This document shows positions 8,819-18,480 of a DNA stretch of 64,000 nt, one piece after another. The notes under the pieces are model-generated. The model ran no database searches and was not told the DNA's origin. It saw only the letters and a program-made list of their open reading frames with translations. The DNA is from Homoserinimonas sedimenticola (lineage in GTDB: Bacteria; Actinomycetota; Actinomycetes; Actinomycetales; Microbacteriaceae): the NCBI RefSeq assembly GCF_026094475.1, contig NZ_JAPELL010000001.1:310001-374000 (forward strand), given 5' to 3'. Each line of letters begins with the position of its first letter. Positions within the stretch are counted from its first letter, which is position 1. The translations under genes were made by a program, and so were the position numbers.

Positions 8819-10096
8819 TCAGGCGGGAAGCTCGCGGGATGCGGCATCCGCCGCAGTTGCCCGTTCACGGTCGAGTGCATCGACGTTGCCGAAGAGCGTT
8901 TCGACCGCACTGAACACCAGGTCGGCGTCGCCGTCGCGGGCGGCGTGGCGGGCGCGCTCCGAGGGCGAGTGGAGGAGCACCCCAACGAGGTGGCGCATGT
9001 CGGCTTCGGACTGCTCGCTCCAGGTGCCGCGGCGCTTTGAGCGCTCGATCTCAGCCTCGAGCACCTCGAAGGCGCGACGACGCATCGCCGCGATGGCGGG
9101 AGCAGCCCGGCGTTCCGCCTCGCGAGCGTGAAACTCGGCTGCGGCATCCAACACAATCTCATGGGCGTCGCTGGTGGCGTTGAGCTCTTCGAGGGGAGCG
9201 TGCAGCCGGATCGTCTCGAGGTCGAGCAGTTCGATGCCATCGATTCCGGCGACGGCAGGGTCGACGTTGCGGGGCAGCCCGAGGTCGACGACAAGGCGCC
9301 TGAGCCCCGGGGTCATGACCTCGGGCGTGACGACAGGCTCGGGGCGACTCGTGCAGGTGATGACGACGTGCGCCGTCGCCAGTGCTTGGACGAGGTCGGT
9401 GCTCGCGACGAGCCCCAGGCGGGTCGCGAAACGCGCCGCACGCCCCGAGGGGGAGTAGACCGTGATGTCGCGCACGCCTCGGTCGCGCAGTGCCGCGACG
9501 GTCGTGGCGGCGTAGGCGCCCGTACCGATCAGCAGCACGGGGGTTGCGCTCCAATCAGAGATGCGGCTGGAGGCGAGCTGCAGGGCGAGCCGCACGACCG
9601 AGCGCCCCGCGTGACCGATCGCGGTACGCGTCTTGACGCCGCGTGATGCCGTCGAGGCTTTCTGGAAGAGCCGCTCCAGGTTGGAGGTGGATGTGCCGTG
9701 GGAGCGTGCCGAATCGAGGGAGCGACGCACCTGGCCTGCGATCTCGTCCTCGCCCACGACGACGGACTTGAGGCCGGCCGAGACCGCGAAGAGGTGATGC
9801 ACGACATCCTCGCCGCCGAGCGCTTCAACGGCGGAGCGAAGCGTGCCCTCCTCGATGCCCGTCGAATCGGAGAGTGCGCCGAGGATGCGACGCGCGGCCA
9901 GCTCCCGGTCGTCGAGGCGGTCCTCGTCGATGTCGAGATACGCCTCGAAGCGGTTGCAGGTGGCGAGCACGACGGCACCCTGCACGAAGTCGTTGTCGCG
10001 CACGAAGCGCGGGCCGATATCGGTGCCGCCTGCCGCGAGGCGTTCGAGTACGTCGAAGCTCGCACTGTTGTGGTTGGCGGAGAGACAGACGAGCAC
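8819..10096 (-). CDS. hemA: Glutamyl-tRNA reductase
   Basis: 425 residues. The first committed step of C5-pathway tetrapyrrole synthesis: it reduces glutamyl-tRNA to glutamate-1-semialdehyde with NADPH. The N-terminal catalytic region has the nucleophilic cysteine in VVLATCNRFEAYLD and the conserved VVVGEDEIAGQVRRS. The NADPH domain follows (LLIGTGAYAATTVAAL) with a C-terminal dimerisation helix. It is transcribed away from the remaining haem genes, sharing a 38-base intergenic region with hemE. The start is GTG at 10096; an ATG four bases upstream is out of frame. Confidence 0.96.
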   Translation of the reverse strand: MLVCLSANHNSASFDVLERLAAGGTDIGPRFVRDNDFVQGAVVLATCNRFEAYLDIDEDRLDDRELAARRILGALSDSTGIEEGTLRSAVEALGGEDVVHHLFAVSAGLKSVVVGEDEIAGQVRRSLDSARSHGTSTSNLERLFQKASTASRGVKTRTAIGHAGRSVVRLALQLASSRISDWSATPVLLIGTGAYAATTVAALRDRGVRDITVYSPSGRAARFATRLGLVASTDLVQALATAHVVITCTSRPEPVVTPEVMTPGLRRLVVDLGLPRNVDPAVAGIDGIELLDLETIRLHAPLEELNATSDAHEIVLDAAAEFHAREAERRAAPAIAAMRRRAFEVLEAEIERSKRRGTWSEQSEADMRHLVGVLLHSPSERARHAARDGDADLVFSAVETLFGNVDALDRERATAADAASRELPA

Positions 10097-10102
10097 CCAT
10101 CA

Positions 10103-10108
10103 ATGGTA
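10103..10108 (-). promoter_or_regulatory. -10 element TACCAT of hemA (leaderless)
   Basis: On the minus strand TACCAT is followed by six bases and the hemA GTG. It sits only 14 bases from the hemE -10 box on the other strand, so the two promoters must overlap in their upstream parts. Confidence 0.55.
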
Positions 10109-10122
10109 CCTGCCGTTAGTGA

Positions 10123-10128
10123 CAGACT
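10123..10128 (+). promoter_or_regulatory. Candidate -10 element CAGACT of hemE (leaderless)
   Basis: CAGACT, one mismatch from the TAGACT used elsewhere in this window, ends six bases before the hemE GTG at 10135. Weaker match than the others, but the spacing is exact. Confidence 0.4.
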
Positions 10129-10134
10129 TGACGC

Positions 10135-11208
10135 GTGACGCTACCTGAACAGCACCCCCTCGTATCGGGCCGCACGGCCGACTCCTCCCTCATCCGTAGC
10201 TACCGCGGCGAACGCACGGCGCCGCTGCCCGTCTGGTTCATGCGCCAGGCGGGGCGCTCGCTTCCCGAGTATCGCGCGCTGCGCGAGGGCGTCGCGATGC
10301 TCGACTCGTGCCTCACGCCTGCCATGGCGAGCGAGATCACTCTGCAGCCGGTGCGGCGCCATCGAGTCGACGCCGCCATCTTCTTCAGCGACATCGTCAT
10401 CCCCCTGAAGCTGGCCGGTATCGGGGTCGAGATTGTGGCGGGTCGAGGGCCGGTCATGGATGCCCCCGTGCGCACGGCTGCGGATGTCGCGGCTCTCCCT
10501 GAGCTCGACCCTGCCGCCTTGGCGCCCATCGAGGAGGCCGTCGCGATGACGGTCGCGGAGCTCGGGGAGACGCCGCTCATCGGCTTCGCGGGCGCACCTT
10601 TCACGCTCGCTTCGTATCTCGTGGAGGGTGGGCCCTCTCGCGAGCAACTACGAACGCGCGCGCTCATGCATTCCGAGCCCGAGGTGTGGGATCGACTGCT
10701 TGCGTGGACGGCGGATGTGACGGGCGTGTTCCTACGCGCTCAGGTGTTGGCGGGCGCGAGCGCCGCACAGCTCTTCGACTCCTGGGCCGGCTCCCTGTCG
10801 CTCACCGACTACCGGGAGCGGGTTGCCCCGCATTCGGAACGGGCCCTCGACCACGTGCGGGACCTCCCGGTGCCCCGCGTGCACTTTGGCGTCGGCACGG
10901 GCGAGCTCTTGGCCGCCATGCGCGATGTCGGCGCCGACGTCGTCGGGGTCGACCACCGGATCCCGCTCGATGAGGCGAACCGGCGGCTTGGCGGGGGAAC
11001 TCCGCTGCAGGGCAACATCGACCCGGCCCTGCTCTCGGCCCCGTGGCCCGTGCTCGAGGCACACGTCCGCGACGTCATCACTCGCGGCGGTGAAGCGCCC
11101 GCCCACGTCGTGAATCTGGGGCACGGAGTGCCGCCCGAGACCGACCCGGACGTGCTGACGCGACTCGTCGACTTCGTGCACACATCCACAAGCGGCACGG
11201 GAGAGTGA
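10135..11208 (+). CDS. hemE: Uroporphyrinogen decarboxylase
   Basis: 357 residues. The N-terminal active-site stretch [16 protein letters not shown] is the family signature, with the second signature in [18 protein letters not shown] and the C-terminal [12 protein letters not shown]. The enzyme removes four acetate carboxyls from uroporphyrinogen III to give coproporphyrinogen III. It is the first gene of the eight-gene rightward haem operon; ten bases separate it from hemY. Confidence 0.96.
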   Translation: MTLPEQHPLVSGRTADSSLIRSYRGERTAPLPVWFMRQAGRSLPEYRALREGVAMLDSCLTPAMASEITLQPVRRHRVDAAIFFSDIVIPLKLAGIGVEIVAGRGPVMDAPVRTAADVAALPELDPAALAPIEEAVAMTVAELGETPLIGFAGAPFTLASYLVEGGPSREQLRTRALMHSEPEVWDRLLAWTADVTGVFLRAQVLAGASAAQLFDSWAGSLSLTDYRERVAPHSERALDHVRDLPVPRVHFGVGTGELLAAMRDVGADVVGVDHRIPLDEANRRLGGGTPLQGNIDPALLSAPWPVLEAHVRDVITRGGEAPAHVVNLGHGVPPETDPDVLTRLVDFVHTSTSGTGE

Positions 11209-11218
11209 CGCGGGCGAG

Positions 11219-12628
11219 ATGAGGGCCGACGTACCAGAGCCCGAAGGTCGCAAGGCGGAAGCCTCGGAACCAGAAGCGACGGCAGAGCGCGACGGCGACG
11301 CGGCACCGGATGCCGACTGCATCGTCGTCGGAGGCGGCATCGCGGGGCTTGTCGCGGCCCGCGAGCTCGTGCTCGGCGGATGCTCCGTCATTCTGCTGGA
11401 AGCGTCATCTCGGCTGGGGGGCAAGCTCATGCCGCACACGGCCAATGGGCTCACGGTCGACGCCGGGGCCGAGAGCTTTGCGACACGACGGGGCACGGTC
11501 GCCGATCTGGCGGAGCGGCTGGGGCTCGGCGACGACGTCGAACTGCCGCAGAGTTCGGGCGCCTGGCTGCAGGTGGACGACGCAACGGCGGCCCCTCTGC
11601 CTGTCGCTGGGATGCTCGGCATTCCCTCGGTGCCCCTCGCGGCTGACGTCATCGCGATCGTCGGCCTCGGCGGTGCTCTTCGGGCGCAGCTCGATGCGCT
11701 TCTGCCGGGATTCGTCGGCGCGAAGGAACGCACCCTCGGGAGTCTCGTGCGCCGGCGGATGGGCTCGCGCGTCGTCGAGCGCCTCGTCGCGCCCGTGACG
11801 ATGGGCGTTCATTCGCGGCATCCGGACTCCCTCGATGTCGACGTCATCGCCCCCGGGCTGCGCGCAGGCCTGAAGGCCGAGGAGTCGCTCGCGGCCGCGG
11901 TGCGGGCAATGCGCGCGGCCGCACCGGCGGGATCGGCCGTCGCCGGCATCCGTGGCGGCGTTTCGAGGCTCGTCACGACGCTAGAGGCCGCCCTCGCACG
12001 TTTCGGCGTCGACGTGAGGCTCGACAGCCCCGTGACGGCGGTGGATGCTGCGGGCGTCGCCCTCGCGGACGGCACCCGCCTCTCGGCCCGCGCCGTCGTG
12101 CTCGCGGCGCCGCAGCCTCAAACAGCAGAGCCCGACGCGGCACAGCCGCCTATCGTGCTCGCGATACTCGTTGTCCGCTCGGCGCAACTCGATGCGGCGC
12201 CGCGCGGCTCGGGCGTGCTTGTCGGCGGGGCAGATTCCCGGGCGACGGCGAAGGCTCTGACGCATGCGACGGCGAAGTGGGCCTGGCTCGCGGAGCAGGC
12301 GGGCCCCCATCGGCACGTGCTGCGGCTCTCCTATGACGGTGCGCGAGTCGAAGGGGCGTCCGACGAGGAGCTCCGGTTGCTGGCGCTGCGCGACGCGTCA
12401 CACCTTCTCGGTGTGTCCCTTTCTGACCCGGATGTTCTCGACTTTGCGCGCGTCACCTGGGTCGCCGGAACGAAGGCGCCTGAGCTTCCCGAGGATGGGA
12501 TCACGAGAGTGGGGGAGACGGCCGCAGGGACAGGACTGGCTGCGGTCGTGGCGCAGGCGCAGAATGCCGCCAGGCGGCTCGTGCAGGATTTCAATTCTCG
12601 GCGCGACGAGGGGATGATTGAACAATGA
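11219..12628 (+). CDS. hemY: Oxygen-dependent coproporphyrinogen III oxidase (HemY/CgoX-type)
   Basis: 469 residues. After a roughly 35-residue charged leader comes the FAD-binding dinucleotide fold: DCIVVGGGIAGLVAARELV, then an E ribose-binding residue in LLEASSRLGGKL. The rest follows the flavin amine oxidase/protoporphyrinogen oxidase pattern up to the C-terminal TRVGETAAGTGLAAVVAQA FAD motif. In actinobacteria with HemQ this enzyme oxidises coproporphyrinogen III to coproporphyrin III using O2. The stop overlaps the hemQ ATG by four bases. Confidence 0.92.
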   Translation: MRADVPEPEGRKAEASEPEATAERDGDAAPDADCIVVGGGIAGLVAARELVLGGCSVILLEASSRLGGKLMPHTANGLTVDAGAESFATRRGTVADLAERLGLGDDVELPQSSGAWLQVDDATAAPLPVAGMLGIPSVPLAADVIAIVGLGGALRAQLDALLPGFVGAKERTLGSLVRRRMGSRVVERLVAPVTMGVHSRHPDSLDVDVIAPGLRAGLKAEESLAAAVRAMRAAAPAGSAVAGIRGGVSRLVTTLEAALARFGVDVRLDSPVTAVDAAGVALADGTRLSARAVVLAAPQPQTAEPDAAQPPIVLAILVVRSAQLDAAPRGSGVLVGGADSRATAKALTHATAKWAWLAEQAGPHRHVLRLSYDGARVEGASDEELRLLALRDASHLLGVSLSDPDVLDFARVTWVAGTKAPELPEDGITRVGETAAGTGLAAVVAQAQNAARRLVQDFNSRRDEGMIEQ

Positions 12629-13323
12629 CCTCGACCCCTCCCGAAGCCATCGTCACCCCCGCCTCCGGCGATACCGAGTACACCCTGTGGGCGGTGCTGC
12701 GAAGGGACCCTGCGTCCTCTGCCAGCACGGGGGATACGGCGGAACTCGCGGCGGCCGCCGCTCGCGTGGAGGACTCGGGTGTGACCGTCCGGGGCTTCTA
12801 CGATGTCTCCTCCATCCGGGCGGATTCCGACGTCATGGTCTGGCTCCACGGCACGTCCCCCGAACGCGTGCAGGCCGCCCTGCGCGACCTGCGGCGCACG
12901 AGCATCCTTCGCCCGCTGCTGCCGACCTGGAACACCATGGGGGTGCATCGCGACGCCGAGTTCAGCGCCCAACATATCCCCGCCTTCATGCGCGGCAAGG
13001 AGCCGGCCGAGTGGCTCACGGTCTACCCCTTCGTCCGCAGCTACGAGTGGTACTTGCTCGACCCGGCCGAGCGTCGCGCGATGCTCGGCAACCACGGCCG
13101 GATGGGTGCACAGTTCCCCCGCGTGCTCGCCAACACCGTGGCATCCTTCGCCCTCGGCGACTACGAGTGGATCCTCGCCCTTGAGGCCGACGACCTGCTC
13201 GAACTCGTCGACCTCATGCGTCACCTCCGTGCAACGGATGCCCGCATGCACGTTCGCGAGGAGGTCCCGTTCTATACGGGGCGCCGCGTGGATGTGAGCG
13301 AACTCGCGGACGTGCTCGCGTGA
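12625..13323 (+). CDS. hemQ: Coproheme decarboxylase HemQ (ChdC)
   Basis: 232 residues of the chlorite-dismutase-like family. Recognisable segments are YTLWAVLRRD, VRGFYDVSSIRADSDVMVWL, and the region EWYLLDPAERRAMLGNHGRM with the haem-proximal histidine, followed by SFALGDYEWILALEADDL. HemQ decarboxylates two propionates of coproheme with H2O2 to give haem b. Its position between hemY and hemH defines the coproporphyrin-dependent route. ATGA overlap upstream and GTGA overlap downstream indicate tight translational coupling. Confidence 0.95.
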   Translation: MTSTPPEAIVTPASGDTEYTLWAVLRRDPASSASTGDTAELAAAAARVEDSGVTVRGFYDVSSIRADSDVMVWLHGTSPERVQAALRDLRRTSILRPLLPTWNTMGVHRDAEFSAQHIPAFMRGKEPAEWLTVYPFVRSYEWYLLDPAERRAMLGNHGRMGAQFPRVLANTVASFALGDYEWILALEADDLLELVDLMRHLRATDARMHVREEVPFYTGRRVDVSELADVLA

Positions 13324-14465
13324 GCCGCGTCCCCGGGGCAAGCGAGCCCGCGGCCTCCGGTCCCGAGCACGTCACCGAGCCCGTCGCTTACGACGCCATC
13401 CTGCTCGCGTCCTTCGGCGGGCCCGAGGGGCAGGACGACGTCATCCCCTTCCTGCGCAATGTGACGCGCGGACGCGGTATCCCAGACGAGCGTCTCGAGG
13501 AGGTCGCGCATCACTACCGCGCCTTCGGCGGCGTGAGCCCGATCAACGACCAGAACCGTGAGCTCAAGGCGGCGATCGAGGCGGAGCTCGCGCGCCGCGG
13601 CGTCGACCTGCCCGTCTACTGGGGCAACCGCAACTGGACACCCTTCGTCACCGAGGCGCTGCAGCAGGCTCATGATGACGGGCACCGCACGATCATCGCG
13701 ATCGGCACGAGCGCCTACAGCTCTTATTCGAGCTGCCGTCAATACCGCGAGGACTTCGCCCGAGCGCTCGAGGAGACGGGGCTGGAGGGCATTGTCACGA
13801 TCGACAAGGTGCGGCAGTTCTTCGATCACCCCGGCTTCGTCGAGCCCTTCGAGGAGGGTGTGGAGCAGGCTCTTGTGGACTTCGCCTCGCGCGGATTCAG
13901 CACCGCCGAAACGCACGTGCTCTTCTCGACGCATTCCATCCCCACGGCGGATGCCGAGAGAAGCGGGCCGCGCGAGCGCGGCTTCGGTGAGGGCGGAGCC
14001 TATGCGGCACAGCACCTCGCGGTGGCTGAGGCGATCATGGCGAAGCGTGAGGTCGACTGGACTCTCGTGTATCAGTCCCGCAGCGGCCCGCCCAGCCAGC
14101 CCTGGCTCGAGCCCGATATCAACGACGAGATCGAGAAGCTCGCGGGGGAGGGCATCCGTGCCGTCGTCATCGTGCCGCTCGGCTTTGTGAGCGACCACAT
14201 GGAGGTCAAGTGGGACCTCGACACGGAGGCGATGCAGACCTCCGAGGAGCACGGTGTCGCCGCCATCCGCGTCCCGACGCCCGGCGTGCATCGGGCCTTC
14301 GTGTCGGGTCTCGTCGACCTTGTGCTCGAGCGGCGCGACGGAACTCCCGTGGCGGAGCGGCCTGCCGTGACATCGCTCGGGCCCTGGTACGACGTGTGCC
14401 GTCCCGGCTGCTGTGAGAATGTGCGGCTCGGCTTCAAGCCGGCCCTGGCGGGGATTGCACCGTGA
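13320..14465 (+). CDS. hemH: Coproporphyrin ferrochelatase
   Basis: 381 residues. The chelatase fold shows LLASFGGPEGQDDVIPFL near the N-terminus and the catalytic histidine in LFSTHSIPTAD. Four cysteines (C139 in SYSSCRQY; C360, C364 and C365 in DVCRPGCCEN) match the one-plus-three arrangement that binds a [2Fe-2S] cluster in actinobacterial ferrochelatases; the cluster is inferred from this pattern. Inserts Fe2+ into coproporphyrin III ahead of HemQ. The GTG start overlaps the hemQ stop. Confidence 0.95.
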   Translation: MSRVPGASEPAASGPEHVTEPVAYDAILLASFGGPEGQDDVIPFLRNVTRGRGIPDERLEEVAHHYRAFGGVSPINDQNRELKAAIEAELARRGVDLPVYWGNRNWTPFVTEALQQAHDDGHRTIIAIGTSAYSSYSSCRQYREDFARALEETGLEGIVTIDKVRQFFDHPGFVEPFEEGVEQALVDFASRGFSTAETHVLFSTHSIPTADAERSGPRERGFGEGGAYAAQHLAVAEAIMAKREVDWTLVYQSRSGPPSQPWLEPDINDEIEKLAGEGIRAVVIVPLGFVSDHMEVKWDLDTEAMQTSEEHGVAAIRVPTPGVHRAFVSGLVDLVLERRDGTPVAERPAVTSLGPWYDVCRPGCCENVRLGFKPALAGIAP

Positions 14466-15406
14466 GCGCCACGGGGGCCATTCGAATCGGAACGCGGGGC
14501 AGCGCCCTTGCGCTCGCCCAGACCGGCCAGGTCGCCGATCGCGTGCGCAAGGTGTCGGGGCGCGAGGTGGAGATCGTGCGCGTCACGACCGAGGGTGACA
14601 CCTCTCGTGCGTCGCTGTCGAGCCTCGGCGGCACGGGAGTCTTCGCAAGTGCCCTGCGAGAGTCGCTGCTCGCCGAGGAGTGCGACCTCGTCGTGCACTC
14701 CCTCAAGGACCTGCCGACGGCGGCAGCGCCCGGCCTGCGCATCGGCGCTGTTCCGAAGCGAGCGGATGCCCGTGATGCCTTCATTGCCCGCGATGGGCTC
14801 ACCCTCGAGGCACTCCCGGAGGGGGCCGCCGTCGGAACGGGCTCACCGCGACGCGTGGCGCAGCTCCGGGCTCGCCGCCCCGACCTCGACGTCCGTGACA
14901 TCCGCGGCAATATCGACACCCGCATCGGCTTTGTGGACTCGGGCGAATTGGACGCCATCGTCCTTGCGGCGGCGGGACTCGGTCGCCTCGATCGTCTTGA
15001 GGTCGTGAGCGAGTTCTTCGAGCTCGACGAGCACCCGTCCGCCCCAGGGCAGGGAGCCCTCGCGATCGAGGGGCGAGCGACGTCCGACCCGGAGCTGGAT
15101 CGCGTGCTCTCGACCCTCGACCACGGCCCCAGCCGGCAGACGTCGGCTGCGGAGCGCGCCGTACTCGCTCGGCTGGAGGCGGGGTGCGCTGCCCCCGTCG
15201 GCGCGAGCGCGATCGTCGACAGCGAACTGCTGCTGCTCACCGCGACCGTCTACAGCATCGACGGGAGCCAGTCGCTAACCGCCTCGCACGGCCTCGTGCT
15301 GGAGGGCTCGCCTGCCGAGCGTGAGGCTCTCGCCGTCGAACTCGGCAGTCGTGCGGCTGACGAGCTGCTCAAGCGCGGCGCCGCCGATCTCGCGCCCCTG
15401 CGCTGA
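14462..15406 (+). CDS. hemC: Porphobilinogen deaminase (hydroxymethylbilane synthase)
   Basis: 314 residues. IRIGTRGSALALAQTGQVAD is the substrate and cofactor pocket at the N-terminus, with DLVVHSLKDLPTA carrying the catalytic Asp region, and the dipyrromethane-anchoring cysteine in LEAGCAAPVGASA. Polymerises four porphobilinogens to hydroxymethylbilane. The GTG start overlaps the hemH stop by four bases. Confidence 0.96.
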   Translation: MSATGAIRIGTRGSALALAQTGQVADRVRKVSGREVEIVRVTTEGDTSRASLSSLGGTGVFASALRESLLAEECDLVVHSLKDLPTAAAPGLRIGAVPKRADARDAFIARDGLTLEALPEGAAVGTGSPRRVAQLRARRPDLDVRDIRGNIDTRIGFVDSGELDAIVLAAAGLGRLDRLEVVSEFFELDEHPSAPGQGALAIEGRATSDPELDRVLSTLDHGPSRQTSAAERAVLARLEAGCAAPVGASAIVDSELLLLTATVYSIDGSQSLTASHGLVLEGSPAEREALAVELGSRAADELLKRGAADLAPLR

Positions 15407-15413
15407 GGATCTC

Positions 15414-16157
15414 GTGGTCGCCACGCCCCTCGCCGGTCGCCGCGTCCTCGTTCCGCGGGGCGGTGAGCTGGGTGAGTGGCTTGCGGCACAGCTCAGGATG
15501 CTGGGGGCGAAGCCCACTGTCGCGCCCCTCATCGCATTCGCCCCACCGTCCGATTCCGCGCCCCTCGCGCGCGCACGTGAGGGTCTCGCGCAGGCGTGCT
15601 ACGACTGGCTCGTCGTGACGAGCGCCACGACGGTCGACGTGCTCGGCGACAGCCTCGTCCACATTCCCGATTCGACACGTGTCGCCGCGGTGGGGGACGC
15701 GACCGCCACGGCGCTGAGGGCACACGGTTGCCGGGTTGATTTTGTGCCGCGGGAGGAGCAGTCTGCGACGGGTCTGCTGCGCGAGTGGCCCGGCGACGGC
15801 GGGCGTGTGCTGCTACCGCAGTCCGAGATCGCGGCCGACACGCTCGAGCGCGGACTGGGCGCATTGGGGTGCGAGGTGGTGGCCGTCGCCGCCTACACGA
15901 CGCGCGGCGTCCTGATGGACGAGGAAGTGCGTCGGCGGGTCAGCGAGGGTGCCATCGACGCGGTGCTGTTGACCTCGGGGAGCATGGCCCGGGAACTCGC
16001 GGCGCAGTGCGCTCCGCTCCCGGAGTCGACTCTCGTCGTGTGCCTCGGCGTTCCGACCGCAAGCGCTGCTGCCACTGCAGGGCTGAGCGTCGCGGCGGTG
16101 GCGCGACGCAACGACCGAGAGGCTCTCATCGAGGCTCTCGTAGAATTGAATCCATGA
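15414..16157 (+). CDS. hemD: Uroporphyrinogen-III synthase
   Basis: 247 residues from the GTG at 15414 ([20 protein letters not shown]), preceded by GAGGA four bases before it. The family is poorly conserved, but [12 protein letters not shown] and [12 protein letters not shown] match the two-domain HemD pattern, and the location between hemC and hemB is the standard one. It closes and inverts ring D of hydroxymethylbilane. The open frame extends back into hemC and that part was excluded. The last codons overlap hemB (ATGA). Confidence 0.9.
   Translation: MVATPLAGRRVLVPRGGELGEWLAAQLRMLGAKPTVAPLIAFAPPSDSAPLARAREGLAQACYDWLVVTSATTVDVLGDSLVHIPDSTRVAAVGDATATALRAHGCRVDFVPREEQSATGLLREWPGDGGRVLLPQSEIAADTLERGLGALGCEVVAVAAYTTRGVLMDEEVRRRVSEGAIDAVLLTSGSMARELAAQCAPLPESTLVVCLGVPTASAAATAGLSVAAVARRNDREALIEALVELNP
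16141..16146 (+). promoter_or_regulatory. -10 element TAGAAT of hemB inside the end of hemD
   Basis: TAGAAT lies within the hemD reading frame and ends seven bases before the hemB ATG. It suggests an internal leaderless promoter that lets hemB-hemL be expressed apart from hemE-hemD. Confidence 0.5.
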
Positions 16158-17131
16158 CTTCGGGACCCGGCATCCGTCCTCGCCGCCTTCGTACGACGGA
16201 GGCGTTCCGCCGTCTCGTCGCGGAGACGCGCATCCACCCCGCACAGCTCGTCTTGCCCGTGTTCGTGCGGGAGGGCATCTCAGAGCCGGTGGAGATCGCA
16301 TCCATGCCGGGTGTCCAGCAGCACAGCCTTGAGAGTCTTCGGTCGGTGATCGCGGATGCTGCGGCGGCCGGCATCGGCGGTGTCATGCTCTTCGGCGTGC
16401 CCGAGACGAAGGACGCTGTGGGCTGCGGTGCCACGGAGGAGGACGGCATCCTCAATGTCGCGACGCGCATCGCAGCGCGTGAGGCGGGGGATGCTCTCGT
16501 CGTGCAGACGGACCTCTGTCTCGACGAGTTCACCGATCACGGCCATTGCGGCGTGCTCGACGCGAGTGGTCGCGTCGACAATGATGCGACGCTCGAGCGG
16601 TACCGGGAGATGGCGATCGCTCAGGCCGAGAGCGGTTCGCAGCTGTTGGGACTCAGCGGGATGATGGACGGTCAGGTCGCCGCCGTGCGTGAGGCCCTCG
16701 ACGGGCGCGGCTTCACGGATACAGCTGTTCTCGCCTACAGCGCCAAGTATGCCTCCGCTTTCTATGGCCCGTTCCGAGACGCGGTCGATTCGAGCCTGCA
16801 GGGTGATCGCAAGACCTACCAGCAGAACCCGGCGAACCGACGCGAGGGTCTGCGCGAGGCGCTCCTGGACGTGGCCGAAGGTGCCGATGTCGTCATGGTC
16901 AAGCCTGCCCTGAGCTATCTCGACGTGCTTGCGGATGTCGCCACCGCGAGCCCCATCCCCGTCTGGGCTTATCAGGTGTCGGGGGAGTACGCCATGATCG
17001 AGGCGGCCGCAGCCCAGGGTTGGATCGATCGCGAGCGCGCGATCGAGGAGTCCGTCGTCAGTATCCTCCGCGCGGGCGCCGACACCGTGCTCACCTACTG
17101 GGCTCTCGAGCTGGCCCGCAGCATCCGCTGA
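16154..17131 (+). CDS. hemB: Delta-aminolevulinic acid dehydratase (porphobilinogen synthase)
   Basis: 325 residues. Both Schiff-base lysines are visible, in [18 protein letters not shown] and [12 protein letters not shown]. The metal loop reads [15 protein letters not shown]: relative to the zinc enzymes the middle of three cysteines is replaced by Asp, which points to a mixed or magnesium-dependent type. Condenses two 5-aminolevulinates to porphobilinogen. The start overlaps the hemD stop; hemL follows after 26 bases. Confidence 0.96.
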   Translation: MTSGPGIRPRRLRTTEAFRRLVAETRIHPAQLVLPVFVREGISEPVEIASMPGVQQHSLESLRSVIADAAAAGIGGVMLFGVPETKDAVGCGATEEDGILNVATRIAAREAGDALVVQTDLCLDEFTDHGHCGVLDASGRVDNDATLERYREMAIAQAESGSQLLGLSGMMDGQVAAVREALDGRGFTDTAVLAYSAKYASAFYGPFRDAVDSSLQGDRKTYQQNPANRREGLREALLDVAEGADVVMVKPALSYLDVLADVATASPIPVWAYQVSGEYAMIEAAAAQGWIDRERAIEESVVSILRAGADTVLTYWALELARSIR

Positions 17132-17157
17132 TCATCATCGACGCCGAAGGAACCGCA

Positions 17158-18471
17158 ATGGCCACCAACACCGCATCGTTCGACCGCGCCCGCGCGCTGA
17201 TCCCGGGCGGGGTCAACTCGCCGGTCCGGGCCTTCGGGTCGGTGGGCGGGACTCCGCGCTTCCTTGTCTCGGCGAGCGGCGCGATGGTGACGGATGTCGA
17301 GGGTCGCGAATACGTCGACCTGGTCGCCTCCTGGGGCCCCGCCCTGCTCGGCCATGCACACCCCGCGACGGTCGAGGCGGTTCAGAGCGCCGCCGCTCGG
17401 GGCCTCTCCTTCGGCGCGTCGACGCCGGGCGAGACGGAGCTCGCGCAGCTCGTCATCGACCGGATGTCGCCCGCCGTCGAGAAGCTCCGCCTGGTCTCTA
17501 CGGGCACGGAAGCGACCATGACGGCCATTCGTCTTGCCCGCGGAGTGTCGGGCCGCGACCTCCTGGTGAAGTTCGCGGGTCACTACCACGGGCACTCGGA
17601 TGGGCTCCTCGCGGAGGGCGGTTCGGGCATTGCGACACTCGCCCTGCCGGGCTCCGCAGGGGTGCCGGCCCCCATCGCGGCGCAGACCCTCGTCGTGCCC
17701 TACAACGATCCCGAGGCGCTGCGCCTCGTCTTTGAGGAGCACGGTTCGAGCATTGCGGCGGTCATCACGGAGGCCGCGCCCGCCAATATGGGTGTCGTGC
17801 CGCCTGCCCCAGGCTTCAACGCCGAGGTCGTCCGTATCGCGCACGAGCATGGTGCCCTCGTGATCCTCGACGAGGTGCTCACGGGCTTCCGCGTGTCGGA
17901 GGCCGGCTGGTGGGGCCTCGAGGGGCGCGGCAGCGAGCATCCGTACACCCCCGACCTCGTGACCTTCGGCAAGGTCATCGGCGGCGGCATGCCGCTCGCT
18001 GCGGTGGGCGGGCCGGCCTCCATCATGGACCACCTCGCGCCCGCCGGCCCGGTCTACCAGGCAGGTACCCTCAGTGGGAACCCGCTCGCCGTCGCGGCCG
18101 GCATCGCGACGCTGACAGCAGCGGATGCCGCGGTGTATGAGCATCTCGACCGCACCGCCGACACGCTTGCCGACGCGGTCTCCGCGGCCCTGTCAGCGGA
18201 GGGTGTCGCTCACGTCGTGCAGCGGGCCGGAAACCTCTTCTCCTTCGCCTTCACTGAGGTCGCCCCGCGCAACTACGCCGAGGTGAAGGAGCAGGAGGCG
18301 TACCGCTACGGGCCATTCTTCCACGCCATGTTGGAGCAGGGTGTGTCGCTGCCGCCTTCAGTCTTCGAGGCGTGGTTCGTGACGGCGGCGCACGATGAGT
18401 CGGCGGTCGAGCGGATTCTGAACGCGCTTCCGGCGGCCGCGCGTGCTGCCGCGGCCGCCGACGCGTCCTAG
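17158..18471 (+). CDS. hemL: Glutamate-1-semialdehyde 2,1-aminomutase
   Basis: 437 residues from the ATG at 17158, preceded by GAAGGA. The N-terminus [20 protein letters not shown] is diagnostic. PLP-binding features are the [13 protein letters not shown] stretch and the lysine in [17 protein letters not shown]. Converts glutamate-1-semialdehyde, the HemA product, to 5-aminolevulinate. Last gene of the haem operon, ending ten bases from the convergent beta-helix gene. Confidence 0.96.
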   Translation: MATNTASFDRARALIPGGVNSPVRAFGSVGGTPRFLVSASGAMVTDVEGREYVDLVASWGPALLGHAHPATVEAVQSAAARGLSFGASTPGETELAQLVIDRMSPAVEKLRLVSTGTEATMTAIRLARGVSGRDLLVKFAGHYHGHSDGLLAEGGSGIATLALPGSAGVPAPIAAQTLVVPYNDPEALRLVFEEHGSSIAAVITEAAPANMGVVPPAPGFNAEVVRIAHEHGALVILDEVLTGFRVSEAGWWGLEGRGSEHPYTPDLVTFGKVIGGGMPLAAVGGPASIMDHLAPAGPVYQAGTLSGNPLAVAAGIATLTAADAAVYEHLDRTADTLADAVSAALSAEGVAHVVQRAGNLFSFAFTEVAPRNYAEVKEQEAYRYGPFFHAMLEQGVSLPPSVFEAWFVTAAHDESAVERILNALPAAARAAAAADAS

Positions 18472-18480
18472 GATCTCGGC

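Noticed and set aside
10732-13341. Long open frames antisense to hemE, hemY and hemQ (e.g. 10732-11733, 12331-13341)
   Set aside because: They mirror the GC-rich third positions of real genes, lack domains, and carry repetitive Arg/Ser/Ala composition. The sense frames have full families.
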